Assembly (NCBI GenBank): GCA_937876055.1
Contig: CALEIW010000015.1
Span: forward strand, 1 to 15,273
Direction of reading: 5' to 3'
Source of the DNA: an uncultured euryarchaeote
GTDB lineage: Archaea; Thermoplasmatota; Poseidoniia; Poseidoniales; Thalassarchaeaceae
DNA: 15,273 nucleotides
The first letter of the stretch is position 1. The number at the start of each line of letters is the position of its first letter. A program made the position numbers and the translations under genes. The notes beneath the pieces are model-generated. The model worked only from the letters and a program-made list of their open reading frames with translations, was not told where the DNA came from and did no database searches. This document shows, piece by piece, positions 1-8,654 of this stretch.

Positions 1-359
1 TTAGATTCTGTAGTAGCCAACTCAATGATTTTGTTTTGTTCATCCACATGAACAATCCGCGGCTGATGATTTTCGATTTCACCTTCTTCTATACCTTGGT
101 AAGTTAACAAAATTACCAAGTCACCAGGATTGACCAAGTGAGCAGCAGCCCCATTTATGCAGATTTCTCCTGACCCTCGAGGCGCCTTTATTGCGTAGGT
201 TTCTAGGCGTGACCCATTGGTTATATCGAGCACTGCAATCTTTTCCCACTCGACAATTCCAGCGGCCTCCATAAGACCCTCATCAATTGATATCGAGCCG
301 ACATAATCCAGGTCGGCTTGAGTAACTGTAGCTCTGTGGATTTTTGATCGCAATACCAT
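1..359 (-). CDS. panD: Aspartate 1-decarboxylase, pyruvoyl-dependent (bacterial-type PanD), 3' end cut by window edge
   Basis: This enzyme decarboxylates L-aspartate to beta-alanine in the cytoplasm for pantothenate and CoA synthesis. I translated the minus strand from the ATG at 359-357. It gives 119 residues and then leaves the window at position 1 without a stop, close to the usual length of about 120-130, so only the tail is missing. The self-cleavage site is visible as YVGSISID, with cleavage expected between Gly21 and Ser22, so that Ser22 becomes the pyruvoyl group. Family active-site residues are in place with a constant offset of three from E. coli: Lys6, His8, Tyr19, Arg51, Thr54, Tyr55, Asn69. 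The late motif NGAAAH is also present. No Shine-Dalgarno is seen. The gene diverges from the giant surface-protein gene. Identification is from motif memory and is strong. Most archaea are thought to use a PLP-dependent decarboxylase here, so this bacterial-type gene suggests lateral acquisition (inference). Confidence 0.93.
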   Translation of the reverse strand, partial: MVLRSKIHRATVTQADLDYVGSISIDEGLMEAAGIVEWEKIAVLDITNGSRLETYAIKAPRGSGEICINGAAAHLVNPGDLVILLTYQGIEEGEIENHQPRIVHVDEQNKIIELATTES

Positions 360-400
360 TCTTATTGGCGCCATCAAAACAATTCAGAGAATCTTGTTTT

Positions 401-410
401 TTTAATATAT
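401..410. promoter_or_regulatory. AT-rich TATA-like element in the panD / surface-protein divergent spacer
   Basis: The sequence tttaatatat follows a run of T and is the most TATA-like stretch in the spacer. Read on the minus strand it lies about 46 bases before the panD start, which would give a leader of roughly 20 bases. Read on the plus strand it would start a message near 430-437, leaving a leader of about 120 bases before the surface-protein start. One element may serve both genes, or only panD. No mapped transcription start supports this. Confidence 0.4.
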
Positions 411-419
411 GGACCAAAT

Positions 420-461
420 ATGCTTCGGTAAATATCAGTCTTATCAAACGAAACGAAGCAT
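420..461. repeat. 8-bp perfect inverted repeat upstream of the giant gene
   Basis: The arm atgcttcg (420-427) is the exact reverse complement of cgaagcat (454-461), with 26 bases between them. Its right arm touches the left arm of the longer inverted repeat at 440-518, so the two could not both fold fully in one RNA. If transcription starts near 430-437 the left arm is not transcribed, and this would then be a DNA-level site rather than an RNA hairpin. Confidence 0.5.
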
Positions 462-518
462 GATACTCGAAGGCTTCCGTGATACTCGCGCGCGCATACG
501 AGGGGTTTCGTTGATAAG
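440..518 (+). promoter_or_regulatory. Long imperfect inverted repeat in the 5' leader of the giant gene
   Basis: Positions 440-454 (cttatcaaacgaaac) pair with 505-518 (gtttcgttgataag) over 14 base pairs with a single unpaired A at 448. The 50-base loop contains a smaller pairing, ctcg (485-488) with cgag (499-502), and a 9-base direct repeat tgatactcg (461-469 and 480-488). It lies entirely between the TATA-like element and the start codon, so in RNA it would be a structured leader. It could equally be a DNA operator. The arms are seen directly; the function is inferred. Confidence 0.5.
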
Positions 519-553
519 CAGGTCGATTTTGCAAGGCTACTTCGGTGGTCGGA

Positions 554-3500
554 ATGAACGAATTGAAACAGACTTGGTACAGTCGAGAAAACAGAAAGAA
601 GAGCGGTTCAGCACTCATGATGGTAGTGCTCATGTTAATGAGTACACAGATGTATAATTTCATGGATGTCCAGGAAGAGAAAACCAGCCTCGAAACGGTA
701 GAGGAAACTCCTGCTAGGACGGCATATCAGCAGTTCTACCAAGCTGAGGGCCAAACAACAGGGGCCACACAAGGGCAACCCACAGTAATGGGAAATTTTG
801 ACCATGACGCCTTCACCGATCCAAGTTGGGTAGATCCAGCCTCGTACCAAGGCAAGATTACCGACCCATCCGTTCTGCTCACTAACCCAGGGTATGGTTT
901 TTTCCTTGAACAAACAAATACCGAAGATCACGATAATGATGGTATCAATGACCTAGATGATTTAGATGACGATAACGATGGAATTAGTGATCTTATCGAA
1001 CGCTTTGACGGATGCTATGGAACCGATCCATTCGATCACGATAACGACGGCATTTCAGACGAGGATGACTGGGATGACGATAACGACGGAATTCTGGAAG
1101 GCCCAATTGACTACACTCAAGGTGCCGATCCATGGAACGTCAGTGCCGACCGATATGTCGAGCCAACCACAGTACATCCTTGGACTGGAACTCCAGTAGG
1201 ACCGGGCTACAGAATAGATCAGAACCCGATGGATCACGATAATGACGGCGTGACGGATGAGGACATAGATGGAATCGGCCGAGGTTCGTATGACGAGGAT
1301 GACGATAATGATGGCAGAATAGACCAATTTACATGGCCTTGCGACTTTGATGGCGATGGAATGCAGGATTATTTCGATGACGATGACGATAATGATGGTG
1401 TCATCGACCTGTGGGACTCACATCCTTGGGATTCCACTGTTACAACTAACATTACAGATACGGCATCAATGTGGGACGACCCACTTCCTTGGGATGCAAA
1501 AGACACAATCACAATTTTACTCGAAACCACTGGAATTAATCCACAATTTTACACCATTGAAGTAGGAGACACGGTGGTATGGGTCAATGACGACAGTAGA
1601 CCTCACAATGTCACTGCCGATGATGGTACCTTCGATAGTGGGTCGATAGCACCAGGCAGCTCGTTTTCGTTCACATTTAATGAGGAAGGCAGTTGGCAGT
1701 TTTCCGATCCTGACGGTTCTCCATTATTTTCAGGTAGTATAACAGTAGGACCAGAGACCAGTCAATCACTACCAGCCGCATTTGATCTCAATCCTGACGT
1801 CTACGGCGGGAGCGTCAAACTCAACTTTGCAACCAAAGAACAGAATATCTGGCATCCAAGAAACCCAACATTTACTCAAATGATTGACGGAGATCTTGAC
1901 GGCGATGGGATTCCAAATTTCATAGACCCAGACAACGACAATGATGGGTCTCCAGATTCATCGGATACCGACGACGATAACGATGGATTGCTGGATATGT
2001 ATGATGTTGATGATGACAACGATGGAATACCAGATTCTTGTCTGCAGTTAGATACTAACCTAGATGGTATTGGAGATTATCCAAATGATCATCCAATTCA
2101 AACCCCCGGCATCGACTGCGAAATCGATTACGATAGAGATGCTGATGATGATATATACAGAGCAATTGATTCAGATTACGATTTGGTCTGGGATTGGATG
2201 GACACAGATGTTGGAGGCGCTTGGCCTGCTGATAACTTACTAGGAGAGCCCGCGCTTAATCCAACTGATATCCCTTATGATTTGGATAATGATGGTATAC
2301 TGAACGAAGATGATCCATACATGATGGCAACTACCGACCAAATTGAAGATTGGAACTGTGCTAGCATAACCAATCCAAATCCTCAAAACTCCGATATGAA
2401 TTGTACCGTGACTCGAAAGTCGTACACAGGCAACAACGATTGGGACAATGACGGAATCAATAATTGGGAAGATGTCGATGATGATAATGACGGCGTTTTA
2501 GATTGGCTAGATATAGATCCAAATTGCGATTTGGATGATGACAACGATCTTCACCTTCTGAATGGTTCAAGATTCCGAGACGATGGGCCTAATGATATCG
2601 ATACGGATATTGATGGCGACGGCCTACCAAATGACGAAGATTGGGATGACGATAACGACGGTATACCTGATCTCTATGATCCCGATGATGGGAATTGTGG
2701 AATAGTCGATAACGACAACTCAGACCAATTCTCTACCTCAAATGGGTACTCTCACGGAGATGGTGACATAATCGATGGTAGTGATGACAGCACAACCTAC
2801 ACCATGCTACAACCCTTAAGATGGGATCAATTCTGGCATTTCAGTCCGTTTTTCGCCGAAGAACATGGATTTATTCTTCCGTATAACGGATACCAGGAAA
2901 CAACAGATACTGAAGTACCCGAAATGGTCTCAAATGGGGTAGTCCCTGAAATGTACTGGTATGTTATGATGAAGTGGAGTCCTTGGAATGGGAATAATTA
3001 CTTTGATATTGACATGGATGGAGATTCTCTGATTAATGGCATAGACGTAGATATGGATGCAGATGGGATGCCCGACTGGTGGGATCAAGACGAAGGTTCA
3101 GATGGCAGATTAGATGTTAATAATCCTCAGTTTGGTGGAAGCACTGATGATGGTGAATGCGATCTTTCAATCTTCTACATGTATTACCAACTTGGGTTCC
3201 AACCAATAGCCTGTGGGCTTCCTTTGTCTTTCCTTTACGGGTGGCCAATTAATCAGGCATCTCGAACAGGCCAAATTATCTTCACCTTACCTTACTCAAC
3301 CCGGCCGGACCCCGAATATGATGATGGCCCATATGATGGAACAGACGCCCCAGACAACAGCCCAGCACCGAGTTGTGATTCGAACTGTTTCCACTTCGAT
3401 TTCACAACCGACACTCCCGACCCAACGGCCGCAGTAACCTATGATCAGATGAAAAACAATCGTGATTTATTCACTGCTTGGATAGGGATAACTTACGGAT

Positions 3501-6500
3501 TCTTCCAATGGACTTCCGACCAAAACGCCAACATGTTCCCCGATGAAGTTGCAGATTTACTAGATAACGACGTAGACCCAGATGATGACTGCGGGGCTCC
3601 AATTCCAGGTAACATGAATCCATCATGTATGGTTAATGATACCGCTGATTTAGATGATGATTTCGATGGTGTGTACGACCATTGGGACATAGATGATGAT
3701 AACGATGGTATCTGGGATTATTTAGAAGTCGACAGTAATGATGACCTAGATGACGATAGTGGAACAGAATCAGGCAATTTCTTCATCGGTTCAAATTGTG
3801 TTGACAAAGATGATGACGGAACTGATACAGACCCAGATGATGATGGTTGGTACCAATCTGTTTGGGATCAGGGAGTATTGGGTCAAGGATTACTATTCCC
3901 TGTTTACTACGACGTTGACAACGATAACGACGGAGTACCAGACGGCGAAGACCCCGATGATGATAACAATGGCGTACTCGATGAAGATCAAGAGATCCTA
4001 TGTTTTACCGGTGAGGAACAAAGCGTCTGGGACCACGATAACGATGGAATCTTAGATTGGGCCGACGATGATTGGGACGCTGATGGAATAGTCAACACTT
4101 TGGAATTAAATTCAGCCACTCCATTCATATCGCCGTGGGATCACGATAATGATGGTCTACGAGACGATGTTGACCTCGATGACGACTCGGATGGGATGTT
4201 AGACAAGGACGAGATTATGCTATGGCCGTCCCGATACGATCAACCTTCAACCAATCCTTGGGACCACGACGATTATGGAAATGGCACAGGAATGGCCAAT
4301 CCAACTGACCCATTTACCGGACCGGATGCAATCGATGAGGACGACGACACCGACGAACGACCGGACAGAGATTGGGACCAATTGGAAGAGGATCACTCCG
4401 GCACATCAGATTGGGATCACGATAACGATGGAATCCTTGATGAGGATGACAAAATTCCAACCCGAATCAATATGACTTCCAGTAATGTGCTCTGGTTAGA
4501 TGCAGTAAATCCGGCGATATTCAAAGGTACAGTGAATTGGCTAGACCCCGATACAGGGGTTTTCGAACCAGCTCCTGACCTACCGGTTCAGATAACAATT
4601 GAATGGGCCCGTAACGGCACGCTTGCTCTAGAAACTGTAGATGTGTTGACAGACGCTGCGGGTGCCTTCGTGGTAGGCCAATTCCTATTGCCCGAAGACC
4701 TAATTGTTGGTCCAAATACAACTTACAATGTCTATGCAGAAGTAACTGAGATGTTCTATCACGATGGTTCCCAAACAGAACCAATACCTGTAGAAGTCAG
4801 GGCAAATACCACGATAGATTATGTTTCTTGGACATATTTCCGAAGCGATGAACAACCGTTATTCGTGGATTACAAGGTCCACTATGAAGCAGATTGGGAC
4901 CGTGGTGTATTCGACAACAGAATTACTCACGCGCCGATTTCTTTCCGTGTTCACGGCGGACCGTTCGGAAACTACACACATCCAACTATTTTCGATGGAT
5001 ATGGGTATGGATATCGCGCTGATTCAGCCGGTTGGGCATCACTGACCTTCGTGCAAACCGCGGGTGCTCAAGGTCAATGGAAACAAGTTCAATGGAATTC
5101 AACTATGGATAATGGCGAAGGAAAGCTACCCGGAGGATACGAGGAAATTATTTGGGATGATAATGCGAAGGGTCACTACGTATTGGGACGTTATGATTAC
5201 ACCAATACCAGTTTACCGATTGGTGATTACTCATTCATTGGTTATGCTAGACCAGATTTAGGTGATGAATGGCCATTCCCTTACCTTGAGGGAGCGGAGA
5301 CCGAGGCATTCACCATTCGCTCGATGCACAGAATGTACATTGAAGCGGATATGTACGTCTCTTCGGTTAGGCCAGTATTCTTCTGGGATGCAACCCAATT
5401 TACAGGATCTTCATTTGGAGCCTGGAGAGCTCTATTCCATCAACCAAGCCTTGATGCTGCAGGATTGAATTATGCCGAAGTAAGCCTTGGAAAGCCATAC
5501 GCTATGTCTTGGGACGGAACTCCAGAAGGTCTAATCGGCGAGAGCGCTAGACTACGACCATTCCTATCTTCTAATGGTACACATTGGAGGATTGCTATGC
5601 AAAATGGAGGCGACTTCAATGCACCTCCTTGTGGCCCTGTTGAGCCAACAGACCCAGATAGTGCAGTTCGCTGTGAAATCGTTCCAGAGATGTTCACCGG
5701 TGAGGAGTTACGAGTAATTGGTAGTGTATGGAATCGAACCATGGTTCCATGGCCACACGACCCAATGACTCTGCAAGTCGACCTAGATAGAAATGGAATC
5801 TTTGCTGGCTCACAAGAAACCGGATTTGCGAGAGCACCACAAATGATCAACGGCGTTGCAACCTTCGATTACAATTGGACATGGTACTCTCAATATGCTG
5901 CTGGATTCTATGGCATTCGAGCCGACTTCACTAACTCTAATTTCTACTTCACTGGAAACCAGAGCAATGTCCTTGCTCCAACCGGAGCATACCTGAATGT
6001 CTCGGTTATTGGTACAAGCGAATTCAAGGAATTAATCCAGCCTCGTCTATACCGTGGTCAGAATCGTAGCATTGAAGTTCAATTGCTAGATAACTCTCTT
6101 CAACCGCTAAAGAATTCTCAGATTAATTACGTCTGGGAGGCAGATGGTACCAACGGTATTGCAGAGACAGATAGTACCGGTTGGTTCACTGTTAACTTGA
6201 CAATAGAGGAAGATCACGAGTTAGGTAACTTCACTCTGGACTACACATATCCAGGAGACCCACGTCATCAAGGAACATCAGGCACCATGGACCTCTGGGT
6301 AGTGTCTCGGACCTATATCACGCTACAAGATACTACGCCGAATATTCGCTCCACCGGAGATATTTGGGAATTCACTGCACAGGTCACCGACGATAACCGC
6401 ACTGCAGTCATCAAGGACTCTGGTCAGGCATTGGATGGATGTGGAGCAAATGGTGGCGAGGTTCTGGTAATTTTGGAAGGTACGGACTTCGAAGACCGCA

Positions 6501-8563
6501 CCCACCGCCAGATTGTCGACACTCAATGTCCGAACGCAGGCACTATCCATCACGAGATGGTTCTAGACCCGCAGCTACTTCGCGACGACCCACAATCCTT
6601 CCTTCCCGACGGATTCGGTCCAGTGAACGTGATTCTACGATTCGAGGAGAATTTACCTCACGAGGGTTGTGAACCTCTTGACGCGGAAGCACTGAGCACC
6701 TCAGGAGCATGGGATCCATGTGTACAAGTGGTGAATAGCGATCATTATCGTAGAGTTATGCAGTTCCAGGTCGATGGATTTAGTTTGATTGGATACACAA
6801 CTCTCAATGTTGACGACCAGATTGTTTACACTTCTGAGATTGACCCAACTACTGGCCAACCTATCGAGAAGCCGATGGTAGTAACCGGGCAGTTGATCGA
6901 TGAGTTAGGTTCCAATCTATCGAATAGGGCGATTAGAGTCACCTACGAAATGGTCGGGGCAGAAACTGGAGTAGTTGGTTGTCTACCAGGCACAAGCGAT
7001 GCCAATGGATTCTATGAGATAACCTGCCCACTTACTGACGTACAGGCGGGCCAAGCTCGTGTTAAGGTTGAATTCAATTCCTACGAGAATAACGATCGCT
7101 ATCGATACCACAATGCTAGCACAACACGATTGTTCCCGGTATTCTCAAATTCGAGCTTGGAGGTGCAAGAGATTGGACCATTCCGAAATGACGTTGACTC
7201 ATACACCTTCCAGAATGGTTCTGTATTCCCGGTGCTTTATCTGAAGGAATCCTTCCACCTAGATGCGAGATTGATACAAACAAATGGTAACCCGATTGGA
7301 GGCAAGTGTCTGAATATTTACTTGGATCCTGAGGTGAATACCCGACCTATTGCTACATCGATAACACAGGACGGAACTGGTGAAATTGAGTGGTTCAGCG
7401 GCGATCCGGATGACAATCCGAGTCGACGCGGTGTAGAACCTACTTCAGATATGATGGAAGGATTCAGAGTTGTAAGAATAGCCTATGAACCAAATAAGGA
7501 ATTACCGGGTGGTTGTAGAGCCGAAACAACACCGGTGGTTAATGGCTCATTTATCGATGTTGAAGTGCTTGTTAGAAGCCGTGTAGACATATTACTGAAG
7601 GACCATTGGTCTAACCCTGATGGCTACCAAGAGGGAGATTACATCAATGGTTCAGTAGCAATTCTGCGAGACCGATTGGACCTCTCTGTAGAATCTCAAA
7701 CAGTGATTTTCACCTATCAGTATTGGAATGCAGAAGAGGGTGAATGGATCCCTCACAATGTAGTCTATGCAACTACGAACGAGTTGGGAGTTGCTTCGTT
7801 TAGCTTCCCTTACTCTGGCGTTAACATCCCAGGGGAATTGGACTGTGCTCAAGGAGGATATTGTATATCCGAAGGAGAATGGCAAGTGACAATTCACTTC
7901 AAGGGCTCTCATGAATTTGAAGAGGAGTTCCTCAACAATACTCCTTCAATTAAGTTAGGAGAACCCGTAACCAAGGCTGAAGCCAGCTTCTTCACAGTGC
8001 AAGTACTGACGATTATGGGAATTGCATTAGCCTTCGCAGTCTTAGTTGGCGCAATTATGTATCGAAATTACGTAGAGCGCCGTAGAATTGAGATTCTACG
8101 AGGTATCCTAACCGACTCTTTGATGTCTCTAAAGGCGTCCAATGAGTACATTGATACAATTTTCAATTGTTACAAGGAATTGGTCAGGTTCTTCCGCGGC
8201 AGAGGCGCGATGAAGAAGGTCTACGAAACCACTAGGGAATTCGAGGATGCAGTAACAGGAATGTTAGCAGGAATCGCACCACCAGAGGACTTAGACATCT
8301 TCTTCTCTCTATTCGAAGAAGCAAGATATTCCGACCACGAAATTGGCGCTGATCAGCGAGATAGAGCAATCAATGCTTTGCAGTCGATTATCAACCATAT
8401 TAGCGCCTCTCTCGGAGACGGAATGCTCAACCGAACCGCCGTCAATGAATCCGGCCTTTACGGCTCGGTTGTGAAAGCTGGTTCATTCGTAGATTCCGAA
8501 GGCCAAGAAAGAATCGCAGGAACCGATGATGGTTCTGAGGAAGATAGCGGATTCCGAATATGA
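554..8563 (+). CDS. Giant acidic cell-surface protein: TSP3-like calcium repeats, cupredoxin-like domain, Ig-like domains, membrane helix, DUF4129 tail
   Basis: The gene encodes 2669 residues from the ATG at 554. I prefer it to the GTG at 545 because ggtggt (544-549) forms a Shine-Dalgarno just ahead of it; an in-frame stop at 512-514 excludes earlier starts. Residues 14-34 look like a signal peptide or anchor (basic RENRKK, then a Met/Val/Leu-rich core). Residues 125-294 and about 445-1299 carry some 30 DxDxDG-type loops, as in thrombospondin type 3 repeats that bind calcium. Residues 316-399 form a cupredoxin-like domain. Residues about 1305-2475 are beta-rich Ig-like or carboxypeptidase-regulatory-like modules with many NxS/T sequons. 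One helix (2479-2506) precedes basic YVERRR. A cytoplasmic tail (about 2514-2617) matches DUF4129 (NCYKELVRFF, FEEARYS). I infer an exported scaffold or adhesin held by its C-terminus. No enzyme triad or sortase motif is seen. The exact function is unknown. Confidence 0.85.
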   Translation: MNELKQTWYSRENRKKSGSALMMVVLMLMSTQMYNFMDVQEEKTSLETVEETPARTAYQQFYQAEGQTTGATQGQPTVMGNFDHDAFTDPSWVDPASYQGKITDPSVLLTNPGYGFFLEQTNTEDHDNDGINDLDDLDDDNDGISDLIERFDGCYGTDPFDHDNDGISDEDDWDDDNDGILEGPIDYTQGADPWNVSADRYVEPTTVHPWTGTPVGPGYRIDQNPMDHDNDGVTDEDIDGIGRGSYDEDDDNDGRIDQFTWPCDFDGDGMQDYFDDDDDNDGVIDLWDSHPWDSTVTTNITDTASMWDDPLPWDAKDTITILLETTGINPQFYTIEVGDTVVWVNDDSRPHNVTADDGTFDSGSIAPGSSFSFTFNEEGSWQFSDPDGSPLFSGSITVGPETSQSLPAAFDLNPDVYGGSVKLNFATKEQNIWHPRNPTFTQMIDGDLDGDGIPNFIDPDNDNDGSPDSSDTDDDNDGLLDMYDVDDDNDGIPDSCLQLDTNLDGIGDYPNDHPIQTPGIDCEIDYDRDADDDIYRAIDSDYDLVWDWMDTDVGGAWPADNLLGEPALNPTDIPYDLDNDGILNEDDPYMMATTDQIEDWNCASITNPNPQNSDMNCTVTRKSYTGNNDWDNDGINNWEDVDDDNDGVLDWLDIDPNCDLDDDNDLHLLNGSRFRDDGPNDIDTDIDGDGLPNDEDWDDDNDGIPDLYDPDDGNCGIVDNDNSDQFSTSNGYSHGDGDIIDGSDDSTTYTMLQPLRWDQFWHFSPFFAEEHGFILPYNGYQETTDTEVPEMVSNGVVPEMYWYVMMKWSPWNGNNYFDIDMDGDSLINGIDVDMDADGMPDWWDQDEGSDGRLDVNNPQFGGSTDDGECDLSIFYMYYQLGFQPIACGLPLSFLYGWPINQASRTGQIIFTLPYSTRPDPEYDDGPYDGTDAPDNSPAPSCDSNCFHFDFTTDTPDPTAAVTYDQMKNNRDLFTAWIGITYGFFQWTSDQNANMFPDEVADLLDNDVDPDDDCGAPIPGNMNPSCMVNDTADLDDDFDGVYDHWDIDDDNDGIWDYLEVDSNDDLDDDSGTESGNFFIGSNCVDKDDDGTDTDPDDDGWYQSVWDQGVLGQGLLFPVYYDVDNDNDGVPDGEDPDDDNNGVLDEDQEILCFTGEEQSVWDHDNDGILDWADDDWDADGIVNTLELNSATPFISPWDHDNDGLRDDVDLDDDSDGMLDKDEIMLWPSRYDQPSTNPWDHDDYGNGTGMANPTDPFTGPDAIDEDDDTDERPDRDWDQLEEDHSGTSDWDHDNDGILDEDDKIPTRINMTSSNVLWLDAVNPAIFKGTVNWLDPDTGVFEPAPDLPVQITIEWARNGTLALETVDVLTDAAGAFVVGQFLLPEDLIVGPNTTYNVYAEVTEMFYHDGSQTEPIPVEVRANTTIDYVSWTYFRSDEQPLFVDYKVHYEADWDRGVFDNRITHAPISFRVHGGPFGNYTHPTIFDGYGYGYRADSAGWASLTFVQTAGAQGQWKQVQWNSTMDNGEGKLPGGYEEIIWDDNAKGHYVLGRYDYTNTSLPIGDYSFIGYARPDLGDEWPFPYLEGAETEAFTIRSMHRMYIEADMYVSSVRPVFFWDATQFTGSSFGAWRALFHQPSLDAAGLNYAEVSLGKPYAMSWDGTPEGLIGESARLRPFLSSNGTHWRIAMQNGGDFNAPPCGPVEPTDPDSAVRCEIVPEMFTGEELRVIGSVWNRTMVPWPHDPMTLQVDLDRNGIFAGSQETGFARAPQMINGVATFDYNWTWYSQYAAGFYGIRADFTNSNFYFTGNQSNVLAPTGAYLNVSVIGTSEFKELIQPRLYRGQNRSIEVQLLDNSLQPLKNSQINYVWEADGTNGIAETDSTGWFTVNLTIEEDHELGNFTLDYTYPGDPRHQGTSGTMDLWVVSRTYITLQDTTPNIRSTGDIWEFTAQVTDDNRTAVIKDSGQALDGCGANGGEVLVILEGTDFEDRTHRQIVDTQCPNAGTIHHEMVLDPQLLRDDPQSFLPDGFGPVNVILRFEENLPHEGCEPLDAEALSTSGAWDPCVQVVNSDHYRRVMQFQVDGFSLIGYTTLNVDDQIVYTSEIDPTTGQPIEKPMVVTGQLIDELGSNLSNRAIRVTYEMVGAETGVVGCLPGTSDANGFYEITCPLTDVQAGQARVKVEFNSYENNDRYRYHNASTTRLFPVFSNSSLEVQEIGPFRNDVDSYTFQNGSVFPVLYLKESFHLDARLIQTNGNPIGGKCLNIYLDPEVNTRPIATSITQDGTGEIEWFSGDPDDNPSRRGVEPTSDMMEGFRVVRIAYEPNKELPGGCRAETTPVVNGSFIDVEVLVRSRVDILLKDHWSNPDGYQEGDYINGSVAILRDRLDLSVESQTVIFTYQYWNAEEGEWIPHNVVYATTNELGVASFSFPYSGVNIPGELDCAQGGYCISEGEWQVTIHFKGSHEFEEEFLNNTPSIKLGEPVTKAEASFFTVQVLTIMGIALAFAVLVGAIMYRNYVERRRIEILRGILTDSLMSLKASNEYIDTIFNCYKELVRFFRGRGAMKKVYETTREFEDAVTGMLAGIAPPEDLDIFFSLFEEARYSDHEIGADQRDRAINALQSIINHISASLGDGMLNRTAVNESGLYGSVVKAGSFVDSEGQERIAGTDDGSEEDSGFRI
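926..1437 (+). repeat. First block of calcium-binding TSP3-like repeats
   Basis: About eight aspartate-rich loops of the form DHDNDGxxD or DDDNDGxxD occur here (residues 125-294 of the surface protein), often joined by a WD or DD linker. The DNA is repetitive too, with variants of gatcacgataacgatgg recurring. In known TSP3 and EF-hand-like loops the alternating Asp/Asn side chains coordinate calcium. Binding here is inferred from the motif. Confidence 0.85.
1501..1755 (+). other. Cupredoxin-like domain with most copper ligands missing
   Basis: Residues 316-399 of the surface protein follow the plastocyanin/halocyanin pattern: VGDTVVWVNDDSRPHNVTAD, then FDSG, APGSSFSFTF and the closing strand SGSITV. 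The first copper-ligand histidine is kept (His351). The second cluster, normally Cys-x-x-His and then Met, reads SDPDGSPLF, with Ser384 where Cys is expected and Asp387 where His is expected. A type 1 copper site therefore looks lost. The domain interrupts the two TSP3-like blocks. Confidence 0.75.
1886..4450 (+). repeat. Second, longer block of calcium-binding TSP3-like repeats
   Basis: At least twenty further DxDxDG-type loops lie in residues 445-1299, separated by unrelated aromatic-rich inserts, notably around 2770-2995 and 3130-3540. Late copies share a WDHDNDG core (for example near 4030, 4138 and 4413). Some loops are degenerate, such as DEGSDG and DDDNNG. The block ends sharply at the first Ig-like domain. 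Confidence 0.85.
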
Positions 8564-8575
8564 TTACGTAGAGTC

Positions 8576-8609
8576 GAGGAAAAAGGGCGGCACAACCCGC
8601 CCTATCCTC
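8576..8609 (+). terminator. GC-rich hairpin just after the giant gene (possible 3'-end structure)
   Basis: Stem agggcgg (8584-8590) pairs with ccgccct (8597-8603) around a six-base loop. A second stem gagga (8576-8580) pairs with tcctc (8605-8609), separated by a small internal loop. It begins 12 bases after the stop. No T-run follows, as archaeal termination would normally require, so it may protect the message end or belong to the leader of the next operon. Confidence 0.45.
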
Positions 8610-8620
8610 TTCTCGATGTA

Positions 8621-8654
8621 CTGCGAGGCTATGCCCCGTAGGGGCAACCCGCAG
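8621..8654 (+). other. Second hairpin in the leader of the ribosomal-protein operon
   Basis: Upper stem tgcccc (8632-8637) pairs with ggggca (8641-8646) around a three-base loop. Lower stem ctgcg (8621-8625) pairs with cgcag (8650-8654). An asymmetric internal loop (aggcta opposite acc) lies between them. It sits 57 bases before the eL18 start. A leader structure for ribosomal-protein autoregulation or a small RNA are both possible. The fold is seen; the role is not known. Confidence 0.4.

Noticed and set aside
409..657. 82-residue open frame upstream of and overlapping the giant gene start
   Set aside because: It lies across the inverted repeats and the signal-peptide region of the giant gene in another frame, with no ribosome site and no family resemblance.
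283..663. 126-residue minus-strand open frame across the panD/surface-protein spacer
   Set aside because: It overlaps panD on the same strand in another frame and has no recognisable features; PanD is clearly the real product.
926..4450. Repeated DNA words that might suggest a CRISPR array or mobile element
   Set aside because: The repeats stay in one reading frame, differ at third positions, have irregular spacing and encode DxDxDG loops; they are protein repeats.
966..4475. Several short plus-strand frames rich in Met, Thr and Ile inside the giant gene
   Set aside because: They are frame-shifted readings of the repeated gatgacgataacgatgga DNA, not genes.
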